A stretch of DNA of 6,124 nt. Origin: Clostridiales bacterium (lineage in GTDB: Bacteria > Bacillota > Clostridia > Lachnospirales > Lachnospiraceae). This document shows, one piece after another, positions 1 to 6,111 of the stretch. A model generated the notes under the pieces. That model worked only from the letters and a program-made list of their open reading frames with translations, was not told where the DNA came from and searched no databases. Both the position numbers and the translations under genes were made by a program. Each line of letters starts with the position of its first letter. Within the stretch, counting starts at the first letter, position 1. Location of the stretch: positions 1 through 6,124 of the forward strand of contig JAAZDA010000222.1 of assembly GCA_012512995.1 (NCBI GenBank), read 5' to 3'.

Positions 1-555
1 GCCGCTGACACTATAAGTATCATACGTGCCGGAGAAGGGCTTGAAGCATATGAACAGATGGAGGCCAGGGCCGATTACCTTATGGACAGCGGACGCTTCT
101 ATCAGGCATTGGCTGAGTATGAGCGTATACTTGATGAACTTCCTGAAGCTGAGCGAAAGCTGAGGGCGAGGATAGAGCACAGCAGGGGAGTGATCTTTGC
201 CGGACTTTATAATTTCTCGATGGCTGCAGAATGCTTCCAGAGGGCATATACGCTTTCTGACGAAAAGAAATATTATCTTGATTATCTTGCTGCTATAAGA
301 ATGTACCTCCCGGATACGGATTATGTTTCATTTGTCACAAGACATCCAGAGTCATATGAATATTCGCTGGAACTTGAGAAGATGATGGATGAGGCCGGCA
401 GTACATATGATGATCAGCCGGGGACAAAACAAATAGAACATCTGAGGGAAATGAAGAAGACCTGCTACCCTGATCAGCAGTTTGATGAGGAAATCGAAGC
501 TACTGTAAAGAACCTTAGAGATAATTACAGGACAAATGTGAGCCGCATGGCATGA
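1..555 (+). CDS. TPR-like repeat protein, 3' part only (5' end outside the window)
   Basis: The reading frame is open from base 1 to the TGA at 553-555, giving 184 visible residues. The first in-frame ATG (58) has no convincing ribosome site and the frame continues upstream of it, so the true start is almost certainly off the left edge. Two stretches resemble tetratricopeptide helix pairs. The first is around visible residues 22-45 (a YLMDSGRFYQALAEYERIL core) and the second around 60-88 (GVIFAGLYNFSMAAECFQRAY), with the usual small and aromatic residues at the packing positions. The remainder is charged and probably helical, ending in NVSRMA. No signal peptide or membrane segment is visible in this part. 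TPR proteins are protein-protein adaptors, and the partner here cannot be named. It may be a cytoplasmic scaffold or the C-terminal part of a larger multidomain protein. It is separated from the next gene by 142 bases containing a promoter, so it probably belongs to a different transcription unit. Confidence 0.75.
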   Translation, partial: AADTISIIRAGEGLEAYEQMEARADYLMDSGRFYQALAEYERILDELPEAERKLRARIEHSRGVIFAGLYNFSMAAECFQRAYTLSDEKKYYLDYLAAIRMYLPDTDYVSFVTRHPESYEYSLELEKMMDEAGSTYDDQPGTKQIEHLREMKKTCYPDQQFDEEIEATVKNLRDNYRTNVSRMA

Positions 556-589
556 GATAAGTGTCTTGACGTTTCATGCCGGTGCATGG
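545..589. promoter_or_regulatory. GCATG-rich inverted repeats over the TPR gene end and the promoter spacer
   Basis: The pentamer GCATG occurs at 545-549, 550-554 and 584-588, and its complement CATGC at 575-579. GGCATGA (549-555, containing the stop codon) pairs perfectly with TCATGCC (574-580), and two wobble pairs and one A-T pair extend the stem inward. CATGC (575-579) can instead pair with GCATG (584-588) across CGGT, a compact dyad lying between the -35 and -10 hexamers proposed at 566-595. There is no T-run after either hairpin, so a classical terminator is not supported. The arrangement could be a weak transcript end for the upstream gene, a repressor operator in the promoter spacer, or chance. 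Confidence 0.35.
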
Positions 590-595
590 TAGGAT
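566..595 (+). promoter_or_regulatory. Putative sigma-A promoter for the amino acid importer genes
   Basis: TTGACG at 566-571 matches five of six bases of the -35 consensus. TAGGAT at 590-595 is a fair -10 hexamer, and the spacer is 18 bases. Transcription would begin near 602, giving a leader of about 96 nt before the ATG at 698. The position, directly between two genes of unrelated function, supports a new transcription unit here. A shifted -10 reading such as GATAAT would need a 21-base spacer and is less likely. Confidence 0.5.
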
Positions 596-601
596 AATGC
601 C

Positions 602-697
602 GTCCCTGACAGTTTAGTGCGATAAACTGATAAATCACTAAAGCGAGCAGGGAACAGCATATTAAGGAGCAGACAACGCTCCGTCGAGGAGGAGATT
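602..697 (+). promoter_or_regulatory. Structured 5' leader with alternative stems upstream of the binding protein gene
   Basis: Several perfect complements lie in this short stretch. An outer stem pairs TCCCTG (603-608) with CAGGGA (648-653). Inside it, CAGTTTA (610-616) pairs with TAAACTG (623-629) across a six-base loop. Alternatively TTTAGTG (613-619) pairs with CACTAAA (636-642). These two inner stems share bases 613-616 and cannot coexist. Nearer the gene, GGAGC (666-670) pairs with GCTCC (678-682), while CTCC (679-682) can instead pair with GGAG (688-691) of the Shine-Dalgarno AGGAGG (687-692). There is no ATG in the leader and the only GTG (617) is followed within two codons by a stop, so a leader-peptide mechanism is unlikely. 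T-box, lysine and glycine riboswitch landmarks were not recognised. Control of translation or transcript stability by structure is an inference. Confidence 0.4.
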
Positions 698-1489
698 ATG
701 AAAAAGAAAAGGATTCTTGCATTGGCGCTGGTCGCAGTAATGTCAGCAGGACTGCTTGCAGGGTGCGGCTCTAAGAGCAAAGACAAAACATTTACAGTAG
801 GTTTTGATGCGGAGTTCCCGCCTTACGGATTTATGGGGGATGACGGTGAGTACACAGGTTTTGACCTGGATCTCGCACAGGAGGTCTGCACGCGCAATGG
901 CTGGACACTTGTCAAGCAGCCGATAGACTGGGATTCCAAGGATGCAGAGCTCGAAGCGGGCACTATTGACTGTATCTGGAACGGATTCACTGTCACAGGC
1001 CGTGAGGATCAGTACACATGGACAGAGCCTTACATCGATAACAGCCAGGTCTTTGTTGTTCCGACTGACGGAGGAATCGCGAGCCAGGTAGATCTTGCAG
1101 GCAAAACTGTAGGCGTCCAGAAGGATTCGAGCGCACTTGCAGCTCTCGAGGGCGACAGTGCGGATCTTGCAGCGACATTCGGAAAAATGACGCAGTATGC
1201 TGACTACAACACAGCGTTCATGGATCTTGAGCAGGGAGCTATAGATGCAGTTGCAATCGATATAGGCGTGGCTAACTATCAGATCAATCAGAGAGGTGAG
1301 GGATTCAAGATCCTTGATGAGCATCTTTCAACAGAACAGTACGCAGTAGGATTCAAGCTCGGAAATACGGAACTTCGCGATGAGGTCCAGAAGACTCTTA
1401 ACGAAATGGCTGATGACGGAACGATTGCAAAGATTGCCGATAATTATGCTGATTATGGAATTCCGGACAGCCTCTGCATCGGCAAATAA
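698..1489 (+). CDS. Polar amino acid ABC transporter, substrate-binding lipoprotein
   Basis: This 263-residue protein is the extracellular solute receptor of an amino acid importer (family 3 of bacterial extracellular solute-binding proteins). Residues 1-22 form a lipoprotein signal: a basic MKKKR start, a hydrophobic core, and the lipobox LAGC with the lipidated cysteine at 23. The mature part begins with the typical VGFDAEFPPYGF segment (34-45) and GFDLDLAQEV (54-63). Arg102, after the FTVTG motif (97-101), is placed like the arginine that binds the amino acid carboxylate in HisJ and GlnH. Asp188 in the AIDIG segment corresponds to the residue that binds the alpha-amino group. Trp94 next to the pocket is a possible specificity residue. 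AGGAGG at 687-692, five bases before the ATG, fixes the start. The permease and ATPase genes follow. The length is normal for the family. The substrate is not determinable by eye: cystine-, glutamine- and arginine-type proteins all look similar. Confidence 0.93.
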   Translation: MKKKRILALALVAVMSAGLLAGCGSKSKDKTFTVGFDAEFPPYGFMGDDGEYTGFDLDLAQEVCTRNGWTLVKQPIDWDSKDAELEAGTIDCIWNGFTVTGREDQYTWTEPYIDNSQVFVVPTDGGIASQVDLAGKTVGVQKDSSALAALEGDSADLAATFGKMTQYADYNTAFMDLEQGAIDAVAIDIGVANYQINQRGEGFKILDEHLSTEQYAVGFKLGNTELRDEVQKTLNEMADDGTIAKIADNYADYGIPDSLCIGK

Positions 1490-1520
1490 TGAAACAGATC
1501 AAGCAGAAGTTGATATGAGT

Positions 1521-1547
1521 TGTGAGCCTGCCTGAGGGTGGGCTTAT
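1521..1547 (+). promoter_or_regulatory. Intercistronic stem-loop between binding protein and permease genes
   Basis: In the 76-base gap after the binding protein, AGCCTGCC (1525-1532) pairs with GGTGGGCT (1537-1544) across the four-base loop TGAG, with two central G-T wobbles. The stem extends outward through G1524-T1545 and T1523-A1546. Only a short AT stretch (TTATATT) follows, with no strong T-run, so full termination is unlikely. Stem-loops at this place in importer operons commonly protect the upstream message or let part of the transcripts stop, so that the receptor is made in excess over the membrane parts. That role is inferred from position. Confidence 0.5.
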
Positions 1548-1565
1548 ATTGGGAATGGGGCATTT

Positions 1566-2219
1566 ATGAGTTTAGTTACGGTCTTTACACAACTTATGGG
1601 CGGCATGGGTATCACTGTCGCGATATTTCTGCTGACACTTCTTTTCTCAATGCCACTTGGCATGCTTGTTGTGCTGCTCAGAATGAGCGCAAATAAAGTC
1701 GTTTCCGCCATAATGATGGTCTACATTTCGATCATGCGCGGAACACCGCTGATGCTGCAGATAATAGTCATATATTTTGCTCCATATTATGTATTCCATA
1801 TCAATATTTCTTCGTCATACAGATTCATAGCGGTGATAATAGCATTCTCGCTCAACTATGCGGCATACTTCGCGGAAATCTACCGCTCTGGATTTAAGTC
1901 AGTGCCTCACGGGCAGTATGAAGCGGCGAACGTGCTCGGCTACAACAGAAGCCAGACATTTTTCCACATCATTCTTCCGCAGGTCATAAAGCGCGTACTT
2001 CCGCCTGTGACAAATGAGGTAATCACGCTTGTAAAGGACACTTCTCTTGCCTTCGCAATCGCTACGGCTGAGATGTTCACGATAGCAAAACAAATATCGG
2101 CGAAGGAAGCGTCACTCATGCCACTGATGGCAGCAGGGCTTTTCTATTACATATTCAACGCACTTGTCGCCTGGGGCTGCGCGTGGATAGAGAAAAAATA
2201 TGACTATTACAGGATATGA
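1566..2219 (+). CDS. Polar amino acid ABC transporter, inner-membrane permease
   Basis: This 217-residue membrane protein belongs to the HisM/GlnP permease family. About five hydrophobic segments are visible, at roughly residues 14-38, 46-77 (probably one helix plus a re-entrant or second part), 86-104, 159-172 and 184-207. The family hallmark RGTPLMLQ is at 58-65. The cytoplasmic coupling (EAA) loop reads EAANVLG at 119-125 with its ILPQ end at 136-139; this loop docks on the ATPase. The length is usual for the family. As the only permease gene in the set it probably acts as a homodimer. The ATG at 1566 has a poor ribosome site (GGGG at 1557-1560, no good AGGAGG), in contrast to the strong site of the gene before it. 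This, together with the hairpin at 1521-1547, suggests lower output of permease than of receptor. No better in-frame start is visible upstream, and the next ATG (1596) would cut into the N-terminal segment. Confidence 0.93.
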   Translation: MSLVTVFTQLMGGMGITVAIFLLTLLFSMPLGMLVVLLRMSANKVVSAIMMVYISIMRGTPLMLQIIVIYFAPYYVFHINISSSYRFIAVIIAFSLNYAAYFAEIYRSGFKSVPHGQYEAANVLGYNRSQTFFHIILPQVIKRVLPPVTNEVITLVKDTSLAFAIATAEMFTIAKQISAKEASLMPLMAAGLFYYIFNALVAWGCAWIEKKYDYYRI

Positions 2220-2257
2220 ATATCATCCTGATATTTGATACAAGAGGTCACGATTAA

Positions 2258-3010
2258 ATGAAAATTCTCGAAATGAATCACATAAAGAAAAGTTTTGACG
2301 GAGTCGGAGTCATCTCTGATATTTCGCTTTCAGTAAACGAGGGTGAGGTCCTGTCGATAATCGGCCCGTCGGGATCAGGAAAATCGACGCTGCTCAGATG
2401 CGCGACCATGCTGGAGAGGATGGATGGCGGAGATCTCGTTTATCTCGGACGTTACGCTGCACGTGAGGAAGACGGCAGATGTGTATACGCATCCCAGCAG
2501 GACCTCAAAGAGATAAAGCGCAACATAGGACTTGTTTTCCAGAACTTCAATCTGTTCCCACATTATTCTGTACTGAAGAATATTGTTGCACCACAGTTGA
2601 TAGCAGGCAAAACAAAAGAGAATGCCGAGAGCAGGGCTATGGAGCTGCTTAAGAGTCTTGGTCTTACGGATCACAGGGATAAATATCCATGTCAGCTTTC
2701 CGGGGGACAGCAGCAGAGAGTCTCTATAGCGAGGGCGCTGGCGCTGGATCCGCAGATACTTTTCTTTGATGAACCCACATCGGCACTGGATCCGGAGCTC
2801 ACGGCGGAAGTCCTGAGAGTAATAAAGGAACTTGCAAGCCAGCATATGACAATGGTAATTGTGACTCATGAGATGGAATTTGCGAGAGAGCTTTCAGACT
2901 GGATCATATTCATGGAGAATGGGTATATTCAGGCGGAGGGTACGCCGAAGGATCTGTTCTCGACAGACAATGCCAGAGTGCAGAGTTTTGTCGGAAAGTT
3001 GCGGGCTTGA
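2258..3010 (+). CDS. Polar amino acid ABC transporter, ATP-binding protein
   Basis: This 250-residue ATPase powers the importer from the cytoplasmic face. All nucleotide-binding motifs are intact: Walker A GPSGSGKST (36-44), Q-loop glutamine at 95 within LVFQNFNLFPH, signature LSGGQQQR (147-154), Walker B ILFFDEP (167-173, catalytic Glu172), D-loop SALD (175-178) and switch histidine 204 in VTHEM. The LFPHYSVLKNI segment (99-109) and the overall length are typical of the HisP/GlnQ group. An extended segment at about 64-88 before the Q-loop resembles the longer HisP form rather than the shorter GlnQ form; this comparison is from memory. The gene lies 38 bases after the permease stop with GAGGT at 2244-2248, nine bases before the ATG, and shares the importer transcription unit. 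It ends with GKLRA close to the next promoter candidate. Confidence 0.95.
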   Translation: MKILEMNHIKKSFDGVGVISDISLSVNEGEVLSIIGPSGSGKSTLLRCATMLERMDGGDLVYLGRYAAREEDGRCVYASQQDLKEIKRNIGLVFQNFNLFPHYSVLKNIVAPQLIAGKTKENAESRAMELLKSLGLTDHRDKYPCQLSGGQQQRVSIARALALDPQILFFDEPTSALDPELTAEVLRVIKELASQHMTMVIVTHEMEFARELSDWIIFMENGYIQAEGTPKDLFSTDNARVQSFVGKLRA

Positions 3011-3027
3011 GGTTCATGGATTATACT
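2999..3027 (+). promoter_or_regulatory. Putative sigma-A promoter for purF, overlapping the ATPase gene end
   Basis: TATACT at 3022-3027 matches five of six bases of the -10 consensus. It is preceded, at the preferred spacing of 17 bases, by TTGCGG (2999-3004), which shares TTG with the -35 consensus. Transcription would start near 3034, leaving a purF leader of about 46 nt, too short for a purine aptamer. No PurR-box-like element and no terminator was seen between the ATPase gene and purF, so read-through from the importer genes also remains possible. Confidence 0.4.
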
Positions 3028-3079
3028 CGGTAATGCAGTTTGATGAAAAAATACTTTAGCTTCGAGGAGTGAGGTTTAT

Positions 3080-4585
3080 ATGGATCTTTCACGGATATAT
3101 GAAGATAGACCCGGTGAAGAATGTGGTGTGTTCGGCTGCTATGATTTCGACGGAAATCAGACGGCTGCTCACACCATTTATTATGGGCTGCTTTCGCTGC
3201 AGCACCGGGGACAGGAAAGCTGCGGAATCGCGGTCAGCGATACAGAAGGACCGAAGGGCAAGATCATGAGCCACAAAGAAATGGGACTCGTGAACGAAGC
3301 TTTCACGCCGGAGATACTGGATTCGCTTAAGGGAAATATCGGGTGCGGACATGTGCGGTATTCCACATCGGGAAGCAGCACCATAGAAAATGCGCAGCCA
3401 CTTGTTTTGAATTATGTGAAGGGAACGCTGGCTATCGCGCACAACGGAAATCTTGTGAATGCAAATGAACTTAAGAATCAGCTTGCGTACACAGGAGCGA
3501 TATTTCAGACGACCATTGACTCTGAGGTAATAGCATTCGAAATCGCGAGAAACAGATTGAAGAGCCGTACAGTAGAAGATGCCGTAGGCCTTACCATGGA
3601 TATGCTGAAGGGCGCATATTCGCTCGTGGTAATGTCGCCGAGAAAACTGATAGGGGCAAGGGATCCTTTTGGATTCAGACCTCTTTGCATAGGAAAACGT
3701 GACAATACCTGGTTCCTTGCATCTGAATCATGCGCGCTCGATACGATAGGAGCGACATTTATAAGGGACGTAGAGCCAGGCGAGGTGGTCACAATAACGC
3801 CTGACGCCGAGGGTGGCATTATTTCAGACAAGTCGAGATGCATATCCGCTGATAAGTGGGGGACATGTATATTCGAATATATTTATTTTGCGCGCGCTGA
3901 CTCGACTATTCAGAAGCGCAGCGTATATAACTCAAGGATCCTGGCTGGAAAGTTCCTGGCTCAGGACTCGCCGGTGGATGCGGATCTTGTAGTCGGAGTG
4001 CCCGAATCAGGAAATGTCGCGGCAATGGGATATGCGGCGCAGTCAGGGATACCATACGGCGTGGCTTTCATGAAGAATTCTTATGTAGGACGCACGTTTA
4101 TAAAGCCAACTCAGAAGAGCCGTGAGAGTTCGGTTCAGGTCAAGCTTAATCCGATAGTGGATGCCGTCGCCGGGAAACGTGTTATCATGGTAGATGACTC
4201 GATAGTCCGCGGAACCACATCTGATCTTATCGTGCAGATGCTGCGGAATGCCGGAGCAAGAGAAGTTCATGTCAGAATAAGTTCACCGCCTTTCCTGTGG
4301 CCCTGTTATTTCGGGACTGACGTCCCTGCAAGAGAACAGCTCATAGCATACGGCAGGAGCGTTGATGAGATAAAGAATATCATCGGTGCGGATTCACTTG
4401 CCTATCTTGAGATCCCGCGTCTGAGAGAACTCGTGGGAGGCAGCTTCGGCTGCTGCGATGGGTGTTTTACAGGTAAGTATCCTGTTGACCCGCCGTCGGA
4501 AGACCAGCGCGGTGAGAATGAGTTCTGGACAGGACTGAGGTCAGAGGGGTCAGTCGCAGGTCTGCCGGACCTGCGGTTGGACTGA
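3080..4585 (+). CDS. purF: Amidophosphoribosyltransferase (glutamine PRPP amidotransferase)
   Basis: PurF catalyses the first committed step of de novo purine synthesis: glutamine, PRPP and water give phosphoribosylamine, glutamate and pyrophosphate. The 501-residue product is the B. subtilis type. Residues 1-14 are a propeptide expected to be removed, so that Cys15 in EECGVFG becomes the N-terminal nucleophile of the glutaminase domain. QHRGQES (41-47), GHVRYST (90-96) and HNGN (121-124) belong to that domain. The PRPP loop VIMVDDSIVRGTT (368-380) marks the phosphoribosyltransferase domain. Cys263, Cys409, Cys459 and Cys462 (CDGC) match the four ligands of the [4Fe-4S] cluster. GAGGAG at 3064-3069 (spacing 10) or GAGG at 3071-3074 (spacing 5) supports the ATG. 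The last 30 or so residues after GKYP are not recognisable, and their codons form part of a strong hairpin. purB follows 89 bases later. Confidence 0.97.
   Translation: MDLSRIYEDRPGEECGVFGCYDFDGNQTAAHTIYYGLLSLQHRGQESCGIAVSDTEGPKGKIMSHKEMGLVNEAFTPEILDSLKGNIGCGHVRYSTSGSSTIENAQPLVLNYVKGTLAIAHNGNLVNANELKNQLAYTGAIFQTTIDSEVIAFEIARNRLKSRTVEDAVGLTMDMLKGAYSLVVMSPRKLIGARDPFGFRPLCIGKRDNTWFLASESCALDTIGATFIRDVEPGEVVTITPDAEGGIISDKSRCISADKWGTCIFEYIYFARADSTIQKRSVYNSRILAGKFLAQDSPVDADLVVGVPESGNVAAMGYAAQSGIPYGVAFMKNSYVGRTFIKPTQKSRESSVQVKLNPIVDAVAGKRVIMVDDSIVRGTTSDLIVQMLRNAGAREVHVRISSPPFLWPCYFGTDVPAREQLIAYGRSVDEIKNIIGADSLAYLEIPRLRELVGGSFGCCDGCFTGKYPVDPPSEDQRGENEFWTGLRSEGSVAGLPDLRLD
4550..4585 (+). promoter_or_regulatory. 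Strong stem-loop covering the purF stop codon
   Basis: CGCAGGTC (4555-4562) pairs perfectly with GACCTGCG (4568-4575) across the five-base loop TGCCG. Further out, TCAGT (4550-4554) pairs with ACTGA (4581-4585), which includes the purF TGA, leaving a five-base bulge GGTTG on the 3' side. Only TTT follows, so this is at best a weak intrinsic terminator. The same 5' arm TCAGTC (4550-4555) could pair with an upstream GACTGA (4533-4538) instead. Likely roles are partial termination or message processing between purF and purB. Confidence 0.55.
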
Positions 4586-4586
4586 T

Positions 4587-4613
4587 TTCCGTGGACAACA
4601 TCACCACCCGGAA
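4587..4613 (+). promoter_or_regulatory. Second stem-loop in the purF-purB gap
   Basis: TTCCG (4587-4591) pairs with CGGAA (4609-4613), continued by TGG (4592-4594) with CCA (4604-4606) past a two-base CC bulge. The nine-base loop is ACAACATCA. It begins one base after the purF stop codon, directly behind the first hairpin. No T-run follows. It may act with that hairpin in message stability or attenuation, or be a chance pairing. Confidence 0.3.
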
Positions 4614-4660
4614 GAACAGGACTATCCAAGTCGTGCCAATCAGCAAACAAAGTGAATTAT

Positions 4661-4665
4661 GGAGG
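4661..4665 (+). promoter_or_regulatory. Ribosome binding site that decides the purB start
   Basis: GGAGG lies nine bases upstream of the ATG at 4675. The longest open frame begins at a GTG at 4591, but that codon has no ribosome site. The 28 residues it would add are unlike any known PurB start, and it sits inside the hairpin at 4587-4613. The ATG at 4675 is therefore chosen. Confidence 0.85.
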
Positions 4666-4674
4666 TTAGGAAAA

Positions 4675-6111
4675 ATGCCAACAGATCGTTATATAAGCCC
4701 GCTCTCAGAGCGCTATGCAAGCCGTGAAATGCAGTTCACATTCTCTCAGGATATGAAGTTCAGGACCTGGAGAAAATTGTGGATAGCTCTTGCTGAGACC
4801 GAGAAAGAGCTCGGACTTGACATCACCGATGAACAGATAGCTGAGCTGAAGGAACATGCTGACGACATCAATTATGACGTTGCAAGAGAACGTGAGAAGG
4901 TCGTGCGCCACGACGTGATGAGCCATGTTTATGCATATGGCAAACAGTGCCCCAAGGCGGCAGGAATAATTCATCTCGGTGCCACAAGCTGCTATGTCGG
5001 AGATAACACAGACATAATCATAATGAGAGAGGCACTGCTTCTTGTAAGAAAGAAGCTTATCTGTGTGATAGGTGCATTAGCGAAGTTCGCGAATGAGTAT
5101 AAGGATCAGGCGACCCTTGGTTTCACGCATTTCCAGCCTGCACAGCCGACAACAGTTGGCAAGAGAGCTACTCTGTGGATCAATGAGTTCATGCTCGATC
5201 TTGATGAGGTCGATCACATGATCGCTTCTTTGAAACTCCTTGGCAGCAAGGGAACAACAGGAACACAGGCGTCATTCCTCGAGCTCTTTCATGGGGATTA
5301 TGACAAAGTGGACGCACTGGATCCCATGATCGCGGAGAAAATGGGGTTTGAGGCATGCGTTCCTGTTTCAGGACAGACATACTCCCGCAAGGTCGATACT
5401 CAGGTCGTAAATGTCCTTGCAGGGATAGCATCTTCTGCTATGAAGATGGCCACTGACATAAGGCTCCTTCAGCATCTCAAGGAAGTAGAGGAACCATTCG
5501 AAAAGTCTCAGATCGGTTCATCGGCAATGGCTTATAAGAGAAATCCCATGCGCTCGGAGAGAATATGCTCGCTGTCAAGATATGTGATGGCGGACGCACT
5601 GAATCCGGCAATAACATCGGGAACTCAGTGGTTTGAGAGAACTCTTGATGATTCAGCAAATAAGAGACTCTCAGTACCGGAAGGCTTCCTTGCTATCGAC
5701 GGAGTCCTTGATCTGTGCCTCAATGTGACAGACGGAATGAAGGTTTATCCAAAGATGATCGAGAGACATCTGTTGTCAGAGCTTCCGTTCATGGCTACTG
5801 AGAACATAATGATGGATGAAGTGGAGCGTTACGGCGGGAACCGCCAGGAACTCCATGAGGAGATCAGAAAGATGTCGATGCAGGCAGGCCGCCGCGTCAA
5901 GGAAGAAGGACTCGACAATAACCTGCTCGAACTCATCGAAGCTAATCCTAAATTCCACGTCACCCGCGAGGAAATGGACAAGAAGATGGATCCGCAGCTT
6001 TATGTGGGTTGCGCGCCTCACCAGGTAGATAAGTACCTTGAGACAGTTGTGCAGCCGATGCTGGATGCGAATCAGGAAGAGCTCGGAGTGAAGGTTGAGA
6101 TTACGGTATAA
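4675..6111 (+). CDS. purB: Adenylosuccinate lyase
   Basis: PurB removes fumarate twice in purine synthesis: from SAICAR to give AICAR, and from adenylosuccinate to give AMP. From the ATG at 4675 the protein has 478 residues, a normal length, and it ends in a TAA inside the window. It belongs to the fumarase/aspartase superfamily. Conserved regions in order are RHDVMSH (78-84), IHLGATS (99-105), GFTHFQPAQPTT (149-160), KGTTGTQAS (192-200) and the signature loop SSAMAYKRNPMRSER (282-296), which carries the catalytic serine. QWFERTLDDSAN (318-329) and LPFMATEN (370-377) closely resemble human ADSL as remembered, placing it in the animal-like subtype also found in some Clostridia rather than the shorter B. 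subtilis type. The signature has Ala286 where the superfamily pattern usually has proline. It probably shares a transcript with purF, 89 bases upstream, with hairpins between them. Confidence 0.96.
   Translation: MPTDRYISPLSERYASREMQFTFSQDMKFRTWRKLWIALAETEKELGLDITDEQIAELKEHADDINYDVAREREKVVRHDVMSHVYAYGKQCPKAAGIIHLGATSCYVGDNTDIIIMREALLLVRKKLICVIGALAKFANEYKDQATLGFTHFQPAQPTTVGKRATLWINEFMLDLDEVDHMIASLKLLGSKGTTGTQASFLELFHGDYDKVDALDPMIAEKMGFEACVPVSGQTYSRKVDTQVVNVLAGIASSAMKMATDIRLLQHLKEVEEPFEKSQIGSSAMAYKRNPMRSERICSLSRYVMADALNPAITSGTQWFERTLDDSANKRLSVPEGFLAIDGVLDLCLNVTDGMKVYPKMIERHLLSELPFMATENIMMDEVERYGGNRQELHEEIRKMSMQAGRRVKEEGLDNNLLELIEANPKFHVTREEMDKKMDPQLYVGCAPHQVDKYLETVVQPMLDANQEELGVKVEITV

Noticed and set aside
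549..580. Intrinsic terminator for the TPR gene
   Set aside because: The hairpin contains the stop codon, has a 12-base loop, and is not followed by a T-run.
743..1324. Long minus-strand open frame of 193 codons opposite the receptor gene
   Set aside because: It is a shadow of the well-supported plus-strand gene: no ribosome site and no recognisable domain.
1489..1535. Two tandem mini-ORFs of 9 and 6 codons (1489-1518 and 1515-1535), the first overlapping the receptor stop as TAATG and the second overlapping the first as ATGA
   Set aside because: They are very short, have no ribosome site of their own, and such overlaps arise easily by chance. The second runs into the hairpin loop.
2210..2234. 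Overlapping short inverted repeats around the permease stop codon (CAGGAT/ATCCTG, GATAT/ATATC)
   Set aside because: The stems are AT-rich, mutually competing and weak, and have no T-run. They are likely chance in a 38-base gap.
2375..2869. Minus-strand open frame of 164 codons opposite the ATPase gene
   Set aside because: The plus strand carries every ABC ATPase motif here, and the antisense product has no family resemblance.
3034..3079. Possible purine-sensing riboswitch or PurR operator ahead of purF
   Set aside because: The 46 bases are too short for a purine or PRPP aptamer, show no stable pairing, and contain nothing resembling a PurR box.
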